NCBI GenBank assembly: GCA_026931725.1
Contig: JAIXLE010000155.1
Span: 1-64,000 of the forward strand
DNA length: 64,000 nt
Source of the DNA: Bacteroidales bacterium
GTDB taxonomy: Bacteria > Planctomycetota > Planctomycetia > Gemmatales > Gemmataceae
Direction: 5' to 3'
Part shown: piece after piece, positions 43,044 to 50,714 of the stretch
Position numbering within the stretch: the first letter of the stretch is position 1
Layout: the number at the start of each line of letters is the position of its first letter
Program-made: the position numbers and the translations under genes
Notes under the pieces: model-generated
What the model was told of the DNA's origin: nothing
Seen by the model: only the letters and a program-made list of their open reading frames with translations
The model's database searches: none

Positions 43044-43394
43044 ATGTGTCAGGAGCAAGCGAAGCAGGAACACGACGACTACTGGCAGGCCGTTACCGAC
43101 GTGGCAGAGAACGTGGTCGCCGATCTCGAAGATGCCGACGACGAGGACGACCGTGACGAACTGATCTCTCGTCTGATCGCCGAGAAGTGCGACCAACACG
43201 AGTACGTCATCGGCGTCGATCTCTGCATCCACACGCTGAAGTATTCGGGCAGCGCCTGCGCCGGGTTCTTCGACGGCACGTTCGCCGCTAACCACTACGC
43301 CCGGAACGCCGAGTTCCCGTTCACCGCTCTCGCCGCCGACGCATTCGAAGCCGACGTGACCGACAAGGTGAAGGAACTCCTCGGCGACGAATGA
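43044..43394 (+). CDS. Hypothetical acidic protein
   Basis: A 116-aa acidic protein starting MCQEQAKQEHDDYWQAVTD, helical, with an ANHYARNAEFPF segment typical of small orphan proteins found on plasmids and integrative elements. GGAGG precedes ATG 43044 closely. The upstream region 42830-43043 is unusually long for this array; it carries TTCCAAAAGTTGCACTGG, identical to an 18-base stretch in the primase-like gene. A frame from GTG 42872 placed 42 bases after the 12-mer exists but looks like chance translation. Confidence 0.7.
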   Translation: MCQEQAKQEHDDYWQAVTDVAENVVADLEDADDEDDRDELISRLIAEKCDQHEYVIGVDLCIHTLKYSGSACAGFFDGTFAANHYARNAEFPFTALAADAFEADVTDKVKELLGDE

Positions 43395-43548
43395 GGCACC
43401 TGCTAGTCAAGTGCCGAGCAGGAATCAGCCGGTGAACATCGACGATCTGCGGTCTTCCTGCCCAACACTCGGAGACCGCAGCATCTCTTGCTGTCACCGC
43501 AGTCCTGCTCGGCACTTTCAGTCACCACCACTTCACAGGAGACACCTC

Positions 43549-44001
43549 ATGCTCGCCAACACCAAAGCTCTGCTCGCCAAAAGCTGGAAGAACGAAGCCG
43601 CCGATCTGCCGGTCGGAAAGCATGAAGTCAACGAGACGCTGATCGTGCGTGTCCGTGGAGAGATCGAGAAGCACGACGACCAGATGATTGCACCAACCGT
43701 CAGCATCCCGCTCGTCAGCGTCCTCGCCTACTTCTGGGAACGGGCAGGCATCGAGCGTGACGCCGCCATGTCGATGCTTCGAGAAGCCATCCACGAGGCG
43801 ATGACCAACGGCGAGAACGAGGACGCCGCTGTTCTGAAGCGGATCGAGGACGTGAACGCTGCCATCCAAGCGGTGAAGACGGACTTGATTGCTACGTTGC
43901 CCAAGATGCCCCGCAATGGAAAGCTCGACACCAGCCGTCTAACCATCGACGTGCTGGCCCTGTCTGCCGAAGACGAGCCGCTGGCAGTCGAAGCGGCGTG
44001 A
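43549..44001 (+). CDS. Hypothetical DUF6908/phage-like protein of unknown function
   Basis: A 150-aa protein of no family I can name with confidence; the label in the call is only a guess at a class of plasmid and phage orphans. It is helical (FWERAGIERDAAMSMLREAI, KRIEDVNAAIQAVKTDLIA) with a strand-rich start. ATG 43549 has AGGAG 7 bases upstream. The 12-mer is 143 bases before the start here, one of the few exceptions to the usual spacing. Confidence 0.6.
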   Translation: MLANTKALLAKSWKNEAADLPVGKHEVNETLIVRVRGEIEKHDDQMIAPTVSIPLVSVLAYFWERAGIERDAAMSMLREAIHEAMTNGENEDAAVLKRIEDVNAAIQAVKTDLIATLPKMPRNGKLDTSRLTIDVLALSAEDEPLAVEAA

Positions 44002-44107
44002 CCGTGAGTGGTGGTGAGCAAGGACGGCAAAGGAGTGCCGCCCCTGCTTCTTCAAGGCACCTGCTAATCCGCCAGACAACCACTTACCCACTGACGGAGA
44101 CACGCAA

Positions 44108-44719
44108 ATGGCGAATCGACTCGGCGAACTCGATCTGGAAGAAGCGGCCCAGAGCATTGTGGGAAACTGGAAACGGTTTCAGTGCTTCATTTGGTATCGG
44201 GATGACATCGAAGACGCAGACAACTGGGCCATCGTCTACACGCACAATCGAGACAGCGGCCTGCTTGATCTGAGCAACGCAGGCGTAATCGCCAAGGCCC
44301 TCGAACCATTCACGGATGGCGACGATCCCGACGTGGTGTTCGAGTCTCATAATCACTGGGCTGTTGGCCATGTTGATGGGGTCAGCCTTCGAATATTCCG
44401 TGATGGCAAGATCACCGACGCCTTTCGCAAGTACCACGATCTGGCTGAGTCGATGGCCAACTATCCGATCCTCGATGAAGAGGACTACAGCAACCGTGAG
44501 TACGAGGCGACGGTCGAAAACATCGCCGACGCCGCTTGGCGACTCAAGGATGACTTCGATTTGCCGGAAGGTTGGGAATACGAAGTCTACGGATGGCTCT
44601 CCGACAACGATCCCGGCGAGATCGAGAATCGTGACGATCAGGGCGGGTATCCGTCCGAGGCGTCGTTGCGAGCCGCCTTCGAAGCTCTGGGCTTCCCACA
44701 AGTCGAGACCGCTTGCTGA
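44108..44719 (+). CDS. Hypothetical acidic protein
   Basis: A 203-aa acidic protein, MANRLGELDLEEAAQSIVGN, with FIWYRDDIEDADNWAIVYTH, HNHWAVGHVDGVSLRIF and a C-terminal YEVYGWLSDNDPGEI. The strand-rich first half followed by helices resembles proteins shared among accessory elements, but no function is known. GGAGACACGCAA precedes ATG 44108; the 12-mer ends 41 bases before it even though the upstream stop codon is 54 bases before the 12-mer. Confidence 0.7.
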   Translation: MANRLGELDLEEAAQSIVGNWKRFQCFIWYRDDIEDADNWAIVYTHNRDSGLLDLSNAGVIAKALEPFTDGDDPDVVFESHNHWAVGHVDGVSLRIFRDGKITDAFRKYHDLAESMANYPILDEEDYSNREYEATVENIADAAWRLKDDFDLPEGWEYEVYGWLSDNDPGEIENRDDQGGYPSEASLRAAFEALGFPQVETAC

Positions 44720-44765
44720 GGCACCCGCTAAGTCAGTGTCACCACCAACAGAAGGAGACCTGACG

Positions 44766-45071
44766 ATGGCTTGGGAAATCAGCATCACCGCTGAAGGCTG
44801 GCAGCAGATCAGGGACAAGCTCGACGACTGGGATCGGGCTGCCCTGATCGCCGCCATCACCGACGACACGTTCGAGCGGGTCGAGCAAGTCGCCGGGCAG
44901 CACCACGCCCAGCGTGCCGCCGATGCCGAACGGAAACGGCTAGAAGATGTGCCTCAAGATGTTCTCGCCGACCGAGCCTACGAACTGATCGAGCAGGCGA
45001 ACACCTGTGACAGCGGCGGCTTCGGCTACTGGGTGGATCGAGAGGGCTACCACAAGGTCTGGCTCGATTAG
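44766..45071 (+). CDS. Hypothetical protein
   Basis: A 101-aa protein, MAWEISITAEGWQQIRDKLD, helical and acidic, ending GGFGYWVDREGYHKVWLD. It has no recognised domain. AAGGAGACC lies 6 bases before ATG 44766. The preceding 12-mer variant (AGGCACCCGCTA) ends 35 bases before the start, and the TAG stop codon overlaps the next 12-mer. Confidence 0.7.
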   Translation: MAWEISITAEGWQQIRDKLDDWDRAALIAAITDDTFERVEQVAGQHHAQRAADAERKRLEDVPQDVLADRAYELIEQANTCDSGGFGYWVDREGYHKVWLD

Positions 45072-45119
45072 GCACCTGCTACAGCGGTGTCCAATCCAAC
45101 TTTTGTAACGGGGAAAGCC

Positions 45120-45398
45120 ATGAGCCAGATTCAGTATGCCGACGAGATTGTCGGCGAATACACACTGCACCGCCGTCCTGTGGCGAAGCGGGGAATGATG
45201 CAACTTGTTCCGGGGCAAGGAGCAGATGGTTATGGACGGAAGATCACGACCAACATCTGCTTGAAGTTCGCAGGCGAGAAGCGAGAGCGGCGGGTTTACT
45301 GTTGCTGCTTCTCAAACAGCGGGACGTGTTACGTCGTGGTCAACGGCCAGACGTTGTACTTGCGGACGCATTTTCAGGACGAGGTGCTGGACGACTGA
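45120..45398 (+). CDS. Hypothetical protein
   Basis: A 92-aa protein, MSQIQYADEIVGEYTLHRR, beta-rich, with RRVYCCCFSNSGTCYVVVNG near residue 60 containing four cysteines that could bind metal or form a ribbon. Function unknown. The leader holds CAACTTTTGTAACGG, which also precedes the gene at 48780. GGGGAAAG is the ribosome site; the 12-mer ends 38 bases before ATG. Confidence 0.65.
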   Translation: MSQIQYADEIVGEYTLHRRPVAKRGMMQLVPGQGADGYGRKITTNICLKFAGEKRERRVYCCCFSNSGTCYVVVNGQTLYLRTHFQDEVLDD

Positions 45399-45450
45399 GG
45401 CACCTGTAACTGAGACATCACCAATCCATTTTTTACTGGGAGCGATCATC

Positions 45451-46416
45451 GTGGATTTCGACGATCAGGAGAAAACGCCAACTGAACTGCGAGATGTGCG
45501 ACCTTCGAGCTTCTCGCACGTCATTGGTCAGGATCACGTCAAGCAAGCCTTGCAGATCGCCGTCGATGCGGGATTTCAAGAGGGCAAGCGGCTCGACGAG
45601 GTATTGCTGTGTGGCCCGCCCGGATTGGGCAAAACCGCTCTCGTGCAGGTCTTGGCTGACGAATGCTGCGTACCTTTCACTGAGGTACTCGCTCAAAGCA
45701 TCACGAATGCTGCCGAATTGAACTCAGCATTGTTGTCGTCTTCCGAGGGCATCCTGTTCCTCGACGAAATTCACCTGCTGCATCCCACTCAACAGCACGC
45801 CCTGTTGATCGTGCTGGATAAGCGGCGCATCTTCCTGAGCGGCGGCAAGTCCGTGCAATCGATCCCCGTTGCTCCCTTCACTTTGATCGGGGCAACCACC
45901 GATCCTGATGGTCTCATCAGTCCGCTCGTGGATCGCTTCAAGATGGTGCTGCATCTGGATTACTACAGCCACGATGAACTCGGCAAGATCGTCCAGCAGC
46001 GTTGTCTCGCTCTCCACTGGGAATACGAACCGGAACTGCTGGCAGAGATCGCCCAGCGTGGTCGTCAAACTCCCCGAATCGCCCTTCGTCTGCTCGGTGC
46101 GGCTCGCCGTGTGGCCGTGGCAGCGGGCGAAAACAGGATCGAAGTGAGGCACCTGCTACACGCATGTCAGATCGAACGCATTTCATCCCGTGGCTTGGAC
46201 AACTTTCAGCAGAAATACATCCGACTACTCAGGCCAGCGAGCCAGCGACTCAATGTTCTGGCGTCGATGATCGGGGTCAGCACCAAAGTTGTCACGGCGA
46301 CCATCGAACCCTTCCTGCTGCGCTCGGGACTCGTGGTCAAGTCGGACAACGGGCTGCGGCAGTTGAGTCAATCGGGGCGTGAACATCTCTCTGAGATCGA
46401 GTCAGAGACGGCCTGA
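45451..46416 (+). CDS. RuvB-like Holliday junction helicase
   Basis: A 321-aa AAA+ ATPase of the RuvB family: HVIGQDHVKQALQIAVDAG, Walker A GPPGLGKT near residue 56, Walker B LFLDEIHLL near 107, sensor GATTDPDG near 150 and the C-terminal winged helix (LRLLGAARRVAV). It lacks the 15-20 N-terminal residues of chromosomal RuvB and is divergent, and no ruvA or ruvC is adjacent. RuvB drives branch migration; here it may aid recombination or replication of the element. The GTG start has GGGAG 8 bases upstream. A 12-mer copy at 46147 lies inside the gene. Confidence 0.85.
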   Translation: MDFDDQEKTPTELRDVRPSSFSHVIGQDHVKQALQIAVDAGFQEGKRLDEVLLCGPPGLGKTALVQVLADECCVPFTEVLAQSITNAAELNSALLSSSEGILFLDEIHLLHPTQQHALLIVLDKRRIFLSGGKSVQSIPVAPFTLIGATTDPDGLISPLVDRFKMVLHLDYYSHDELGKIVQQRCLALHWEYEPELLAEIAQRGRQTPRIALRLLGAARRVAVAAGENRIEVRHLLHACQIERISSRGLDNFQQKYIRLLRPASQRLNVLASMIGVSTKVVTATIEPFLLRSGLVVKSDNGLRQLSQSGREHLSEIESETA

Positions 46417-46491
46417 AACCATCCTTCTTCCGCCCAACAAAGCACCTGAAACACGCCTGCATTCGCCCTGTTATTGTCGAGGAATCATCCC

Positions 46492-46929
46492 ATGAATATC
46501 CCAGAAAGGCCCACAAAAGCGGTTGTTTCTGTCGTGGAAATGGCCAGTTTGTGTCTTCTTTCACGATCACGTTTCTACTCGCTGATCCAGTTGGGTGCGT
46601 TTCCTGAACCGATCCGAAACGAGTCCTGTAAGCGTCCTGTTTACGACTTGGAATTGCAGCAAAAGTGTCTCGATATTCGCCGGTCTGGGATCGGCTTGAA
46701 TGGTCCTGTCCTGTTCAACCGGAAGAGCAAGACGACCGGCAAGAAGTCCCGGCCCAAGCTGACCAGCGATCACGCCGACCTGCTGGACGCCCTGAAGTCG
46801 CTGGGTTTGCAGACCACAGCCGAGATTGTCGATGGCGCATTGAATGAGTTGTTCCCGTCCGGCTGGGCCAACGTGGACGAGGGCCAGCGAGTCCGGCAGG
46901 TATTCCTGCATCTTCAGAAGAAGAAGTGA
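46492..46929 (+). CDS. AlpA/MerR-like HTH protein
   Basis: A 145-aa protein whose N-terminal half (SVVEMASLCLLSRSRFYSLI, GAFPEPIRNESCKRPVYDLE) matches the AlpA/phage excisionase helix-turn-helix with its wing. The C-terminal half is basic then helical (NRKSKTTGKKSRPKLTSDHA). Such proteins regulate or assist the recombinase of the element, and the XerC-like gene is directly downstream. ATG 46492 has GAGGAA upstream; the degenerate repeat at 46440 ends 40 bases before it. Confidence 0.75.
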   Translation: MNIPERPTKAVVSVVEMASLCLLSRSRFYSLIQLGAFPEPIRNESCKRPVYDLELQQKCLDIRRSGIGLNGPVLFNRKSKTTGKKSRPKLTSDHADLLDALKSLGLQTTAEIVDGALNELFPSGWANVDEGQRVRQVFLHLQKKK

Positions 46930-47002
46930 GGCACCTGCTATTTCGCAGAACACATGGTTCACGAAATAGAACCGCCCTTTTCACCCGCTGGAGTGTCCCA
47001 CA

Positions 47003-47728
47003 ATGGCCGAAACCGACGCCAACGGCGCATCACAAAACGGAAAAGCGAAATCCGAAATCGTCTCGCAGGTGGCCCGGATCGTCAGGAAGCACGGGCTGAC
47101 CTACGACGACTGGCGATATGTCAGCAAGCGAGTCCGGCAGGTTTGTGAACTGCGACCAGCCAAGAAGCCGAAGAAGCTGCCGAAGGTGCTGAATGCCGAC
47201 GACTTTCGCAGGTTCTACAAGATCGTGGATCAGGCCGACGACGTGCAGCACGCCTTGATGCTGCGACTGCTCTTCTACACCGGCGTCCGGGTCAGCGAAC
47301 TCTGCAACATGCAGAGCATCGACGTTGATCTGGAGAATTGCAAAATCAGGATCAATCAGGGGAAGGGATCGAAGGACCGTTACGTCCTGTTTGGGAAGAC
47401 GTTTGCCACGGCACTGCGAACACACATCGCCGCCCACCCGAAGAACCGATGGTTGTTCCAGACTCGACGCAACACGAAGTATTCCTCCCGTCGAGTCCAG
47501 CAGATCGTGAAGGACTACGCTGAGCAAGCGGGCGTGAAAGCGACTCCGCACACGTTCCGCCATCAAGCCATCACATGGCTGACTCGGCATTCAGGGCTGG
47601 CCGACGCCGAGTTGCAAATCCTCACAGGTCATGCCCGACGAGAGACGCTCTCGATCTACCAAAATGTCGCACTCGATGGCGACCTTGAGGCGAAGTATCA
47701 GGAAGCGATGAAGAAGGCCGATCTCTGA
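47003..47728 (+). CDS. Compact XerC-like tyrosine recombinase
   Basis: A 241-aa tyrosine recombinase with all catalytic positions: Arg in FYTGVRVSEL near residue 97, Lys in GKGSKDR near 122, HTFRH near 183, GHARRE near 210 and Tyr in LSIYQNV near 219. The N-terminal DNA-binding part is only about 75 residues, shorter than XerC/XerD (about 300 aa in all). It lies inside the small-gene array and is distinct from the divergent integrase at 986. Role may be multimer resolution or DNA inversion/excision of the element. The 12-mer is 62 bases before the start, the longest of the set. Confidence 0.9.
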   Translation: MAETDANGASQNGKAKSEIVSQVARIVRKHGLTYDDWRYVSKRVRQVCELRPAKKPKKLPKVLNADDFRRFYKIVDQADDVQHALMLRLLFYTGVRVSELCNMQSIDVDLENCKIRINQGKGSKDRYVLFGKTFATALRTHIAAHPKNRWLFQTRRNTKYSSRRVQQIVKDYAEQAGVKATPHTFRHQAITWLTRHSGLADAELQILTGHARRETLSIYQNVALDGDLEAKYQEAMKKADL

Positions 47729-47742
47729 CGCAAGCGAGGAAC

Positions 47743-48066
47743 ATGGAAATGGAAGACAAGACGAAGGCTCTGCACGTTGTGAGCGAGGTGCGTCGTGTCC
47801 TCGACGAAGGCGGTCTCACGCCGTATCGAGAGGCGCTGTTCTTTCGTCAGGTCTACGAATCCACCAACTGGAGAACGGGCAAGCAATTCACGGTGAAGGA
47901 GGCCGCTGCGGAGCTTGGCATCAACTACGGTCGATTCCGCAACGGCCTGATGCTGGTGATGCCATTGGTTCCTGCCTCGCTGACCGACGATGACAGGAAG
48001 GGCTTGCTGGAGGCACCTGCTGATCCGAGCAGAATCAGACGACTTCTATTCGGAGAACGCAGATGA
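47743..48066 (+). CDS. Hypothetical protein with HTH-like region
   Basis: A 107-aa protein, MEMEDKTKALHVVSEVRRVL. The middle (KQFTVKEAAAELGINYGRFR) looks like a helix-turn-helix, so DNA binding is possible. It starts 14 bases after the recombinase stop without its own 12-mer, so it depends on the upstream unit. The 12-mer at 48011 lies inside its 3' part (reading EAPADP) and serves the next gene. ATG 47749 is an alternative start. It overlaps the next gene by 4 bases. Confidence 0.65.
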   Translation: MEMEDKTKALHVVSEVRRVLDEGGLTPYREALFFRQVYESTNWRTGKQFTVKEAAAELGINYGRFRNGLMLVMPLVPASLTDDDRKGLLEAPADPSRIRRLLFGERR

Positions 48067-48314
48067 CCGCTGTTCAGCAGCACCGTCCCAACTTTGCCAC
48101 GCTCCAGAGCGCCTTTCAGAACGGCGACGAGGCCCTCTTGGAATGCCAACTCAAGTCAACCGGCGAGTCCGTGGCGGTAATCGTGGCCGTCAATCGAGAC
48201 GGTGAAGAGTTCGGCTTCGTTCCGTTCGCCATGATGTTCAACGGCAATCCCTACGAGATGTTGAACCCGCCTGATCCTGATGGTGGGTTCCACGACGCCG
48301 AGGTGTCTTGCTGA
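48063..48314 (+). CDS. DUF6117-like protein
   Basis: An 83-aa protein, NFATLQSAFQNGDEALLECQ, with VAVIVAVNRDGEEFGFVPFA and NPYEMLNPPDPDGGF, the pattern of short proteins annotated as DUF6117 on plasmids and integrative elements. Function unknown. ATG 48063 overlaps the previous stop (ATGA), and the 12-mer within the previous gene ends 40 bases before it, so it may have two routes of expression. Confidence 0.65.
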   Translation: MTAVQQHRPNFATLQSAFQNGDEALLECQLKSTGESVAVIVAVNRDGEEFGFVPFAMMFNGNPYEMLNPPDPDGGFHDAEVSC

Positions 48315-48380
48315 GACTGCGGCAGGCACCTGCTACGTCCTCCGACGAACAATCTCACCTTGCTTCCTCGGAGGACAGAC

Positions 48381-48686
48381 ATGAGCAGAACCGTCATTGC
48401 CCACGCCAACAATGAGATCGTCCAGCAAGCTTGCTCGGACGCCAGTGCAGTGCAGGATGCCGTGAATCTCATCGCCATCGTCGGATCATTTCACCGTCAA
48501 CTTCTGGCGCTTCGGCAAGCCGGTGTCTTCGGTGACGAACTGAACAACCACCCTGTCAGCTTGGCATTCATCAGCAAGCTCAACTCGCTCTGTCGGATGT
48601 CGCTGGACCGAGAGATCAAAGCATTCGAGGCCCTCGACCGGCTTCAGCGAGGCGAGGACGCTGAGTTCGAGGTTCTTCCGCTCTGA
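48381..48686 (+). CDS. Hypothetical helical protein
   Basis: A 101-aa helical protein, MSRTVIAHANNEIVQQACSD, ending in an acidic tail (RLQRGEDAEFEVLPL). No family recognised. GGAGGACAGAC precedes ATG 48381 as a strong ribosome site, and the 12-mer ends 45 bases upstream. It has one Cys pair spread over the chain, no membrane segment. Confidence 0.65.
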   Translation: MSRTVIAHANNEIVQQACSDASAVQDAVNLIAIVGSFHRQLLALRQAGVFGDELNNHPVSLAFISKLNSLCRMSLDREIKAFEALDRLQRGEDAEFEVLPL

Positions 48687-48779
48687 CCCATGCGGTTATG
48701 CCCTGTTTGATCGCCCGACTCTGGGCACCCGCTAAGTCTCCAGTTCGACCAATGCAACTTTTGTAACGGAGACTGGCGG

Positions 48780-49199
48780 ATGTCCCAGAAGATCACTGCA
48801 AGCTTTACGTTCCACGGCCACGACCTGACCGCCGATGTCGTCAACGCTGGCGATTGGTTTGGGAAGACGTGGCTGCTGGAGATCGGCGGCAGCTTCACCC
48901 CTCTCTTCTTGATCGTCGAGGCGGATTCCCCGACTGACGCAATCGATGAATTGAGCGATTCGGACAAGTACGGCCACCACATCGTGGTCGATGAAGCTGA
49001 TCTGGCCGACTATCCCGAAGACGAGCGGCACTACGGCCCGAGCGGTCAGGTCATCGACACGGACTGGCTCAGCGTCCACGGCTGCGAGGGATGCGCCGTG
49101 CCGTTCACTTGTCGGTATCACGGGGAAGGTCTCCCTGAAGAGGGAGTGCTGCCGACCGAGTTCTCGTGGGATGATTTCGACGCCGACGAGGACGAGTGA
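48780..49199 (+). CDS. Hypothetical acidic protein
   Basis: A 139-aa protein, MSQKITASFTFHGHDLTADV, beta-rich, with a cysteine/histidine cluster (HGCEGCAVPFTCRYHGEG, residues 99-116) that could bind a metal, and an acidic tail (DDFDADEDE). Function unknown. The leader contains CAACTTTTGTAACGGAGAC, shared in part with the gene at 45120; the 12-mer variant ends 45 bases before ATG. Confidence 0.65.
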   Translation: MSQKITASFTFHGHDLTADVVNAGDWFGKTWLLEIGGSFTPLFLIVEADSPTDAIDELSDSDKYGHHIVVDEADLADYPEDERHYGPSGQVIDTDWLSVHGCEGCAVPFTCRYHGEGLPEEGVLPTEFSWDDFDADEDE

Positions 49200-49256
49200 A
49201 GGCACCTGTTACTTGGGCGTCAGTCACATTCACTCAAGCAGCAGGAGACCAGAACG

Positions 49257-49679
49257 ATGGGATGGTATTACCCACACGGCGTGAACCGGAAGGAATTGAT
49301 TGCCCAGCGAGTCGAAGACTGGGAGCGAGACACCGGCGAGATGCTCGTCAAAAGCACCTGCCTCAAGCACTGCTATCGTGGCGGCGTCTTCTCGGGTGTT
49401 CTCTGGAGCGTCTGGGAGCGGACCTTCACGAAGGACGGCAGGGAAGTCCAGCCATCTCAGCGTTGGATCGGCGTGGACCTGCTCCACTGCTACCAAGGTG
49501 AATGGGGCTACAAGCCGCTTGAGGAATCAATGGGGCCGTACTACTTCAGTTGCCCGTTGAGCTACCTCTCGGATGTTCCCCTTGACCGCTACGGCGGCAA
49601 CCCCGAATGGCGTGAACTCGTGATCCAGCATCACCGCCGTCAGGCAGAGAAACGCAAGGGACGGGCCATCATCATCTGA
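49257..49679 (+). CDS. Hypothetical phage/ICE-associated protein
   Basis: A 140-aa protein, MGWYYPHGVNRKELIAQRVE, with VLWSVWERTF, GVDLLHCYQGEWGYKPLEES and YFSCPLSYLSDVP. This pattern occurs in small proteins encoded by phages and integrative elements; function unknown. The C-terminus is basic (HHRRQAEKRKGRAIII). CAGGAGACC lies before ATG 49257 and the 12-mer ends 45 bases upstream. Confidence 0.7.
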   Translation: MGWYYPHGVNRKELIAQRVEDWERDTGEMLVKSTCLKHCYRGGVFSGVLWSVWERTFTKDGREVQPSQRWIGVDLLHCYQGEWGYKPLEESMGPYYFSCPLSYLSDVPLDRYGGNPEWRELVIQHHRRQAEKRKGRAIII

Positions 49680-49746
49680 TCTGTCCCTGACAAGGCACCT
49701 GCTACCCGAATGCTGGAAGTCATCACCATCACTCGGGAGCAGCCTC

Positions 49747-49986
49747 ATGCCGCAGCAACAACTCTTCACCGTCGTCGAATACAGCAGCTTCTTCGCCGTC
49801 CGCCACAACTCGTCCGGCGACGAACATCCGATGGGCGATGGCGTGGACACGCTGTTCGACGAGGACGGCCACGCTCTCTGTCCCGGCACGCCGGGCTTCA
49901 TCGAGACGTGGGAAGAAGTTCTCAACGCTGACGAGGACTCGACCCTCGAAGCCTACTTCCCCCAGCACCTCGACGCCGCTGCCTGA
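49747..49986 (+). CDS. Hypothetical acidic protein
   Basis: A 79-aa acidic protein, MPQQQLFTVVEYSSFFAVRH, strand-rich at the start and acidic at the end (TWEEVLNADEDSTLEAYFPQ). No family recognised. GGGAG lies about 7 bases before ATG 49747 and the 12-mer ends 42 bases before it. Codon use matches its neighbours. Confidence 0.65.
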   Translation: MPQQQLFTVVEYSSFFAVRHNSSGDEHPMGDGVDTLFDEDGHALCPGTPGFIETWEEVLNADEDSTLEAYFPQHLDAAA

Positions 49987-50045
49987 TCTCGCAGGCACCT
50001 GCTACCGCAGCATCACATCACACCACTCGAACAACAGGAGTCATC

Positions 50046-50333
50046 ATGGTCACCGAACGCAAGCCGCTGTTCTCGCTTGGACAAATCGTCGCCACGCCGG
50101 GGGCATTGGAAGCTCTGGAGAAGGCACAACAAGCACCGATGGAGTTCCTCGCTCGTCATGTTCGTGGCGACTGGGGCGACGTTTGCGAGGAAGACGCCGA
50201 GGCTAACGAGCAGTCCCTCAAGGATGGAAGCCGCATCCTCAGTTCATATCGCACGAAGCTCGGCGAGAAACTCTGGGTCATCACGGAAGCGGATCGCTCT
50301 TCGACGTGCATCCTCTTGCCCGACGAATACTGA
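50046..50333 (+). CDS. Conserved plasmid/ICE protein
   Basis: A 95-aa protein, MVTERKPLFSLGQIVATPGA, with HVRGDWGDV, ANEQSLKDGSRILSSY and a C-terminal WVITEADRSSTCILLPDEY. I recall this pattern as very widespread on proteobacterial plasmids and integrative conjugative elements, where it is annotated as hypothetical. No catalytic motif is evident. ACAGGAG stands before ATG 50046 and the 12-mer ends 41 bases upstream. Confidence 0.8.
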   Translation: MVTERKPLFSLGQIVATPGALEALEKAQQAPMEFLARHVRGDWGDVCEEDAEANEQSLKDGSRILSSYRTKLGEKLWVITEADRSSTCILLPDEY

Positions 50334-50397
50334 CCGGGCCAGCAAGGCACCTGCTACCCGATTGTCAGAACAACCAACCCGAACACTGGAGATCAGT

Positions 50398-50643
50398 ATG
50401 GCTGACGAAATCGAAAGCCTTCGTCGGGAACGACTCGCCGAGATCAACTGTGAGCCGGGCAGTCGTGAGGCACTCGAAGCCCAACACGATCAAGTGTGGT
50501 CCACAGATCAGCTTCGTGAGGATTTCGAGGTGCTGGGCTTCATGGCTCCCTACGTCGTGGTCCGTCGCCGGTCGGACGGCGTGAAAGGGTCGCTGGAGTT
50601 CCAGCACAACCCTCGCTTCTTCTTCAACTGGCAGCCAGAGTGA
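50398..50643 (+). CDS. Conserved accessory-element protein
   Basis: An 81-aa protein, MADEIESLRRERLAEINCEP, with STDQLREDFEVLGFMAPYVV followed by a basic strand pair and RFFFNWQPE. The motif GFMAPYVVVRR is common in small element-encoded proteins. Function unknown. CTGGAGATC precedes ATG 50398, the 12-mer ends 41 bases before it, and a strong terminator follows at 50657. Confidence 0.75.
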   Translation: MADEIESLRRERLAEINCEPGSREALEAQHDQVWSTDQLREDFEVLGFMAPYVVVRRRSDGVKGSLEFQHNPRFFFNWQPE

Positions 50644-50656
50644 GAAGGTCTCAGGG

Positions 50657-50700
50657 CCAGCCTCGGTCCCGCTTTTCGTGGGATCGGGGCTGGTTTTTCT
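50657..50700 (+). terminator. Rho-independent terminator
   Basis: A 14-bp stem (50657-50670 with 50680-50693, two G-T pairs) and a 9-base loop followed by TTTTTCT. It ends the main run of the small-gene array. Confidence 0.9.
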
Positions 50701-50714
50701 CTTGGAACAAGCAC

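Noticed and set aside
42872-43156. 94-codon frame starting with GTG 42 bases after the 12-mer at 42818
   Set aside because: The spacing fits, but the translation is an arginine- and threonine-rich string typical of a shifted frame and overlaps the better gene at 43044.
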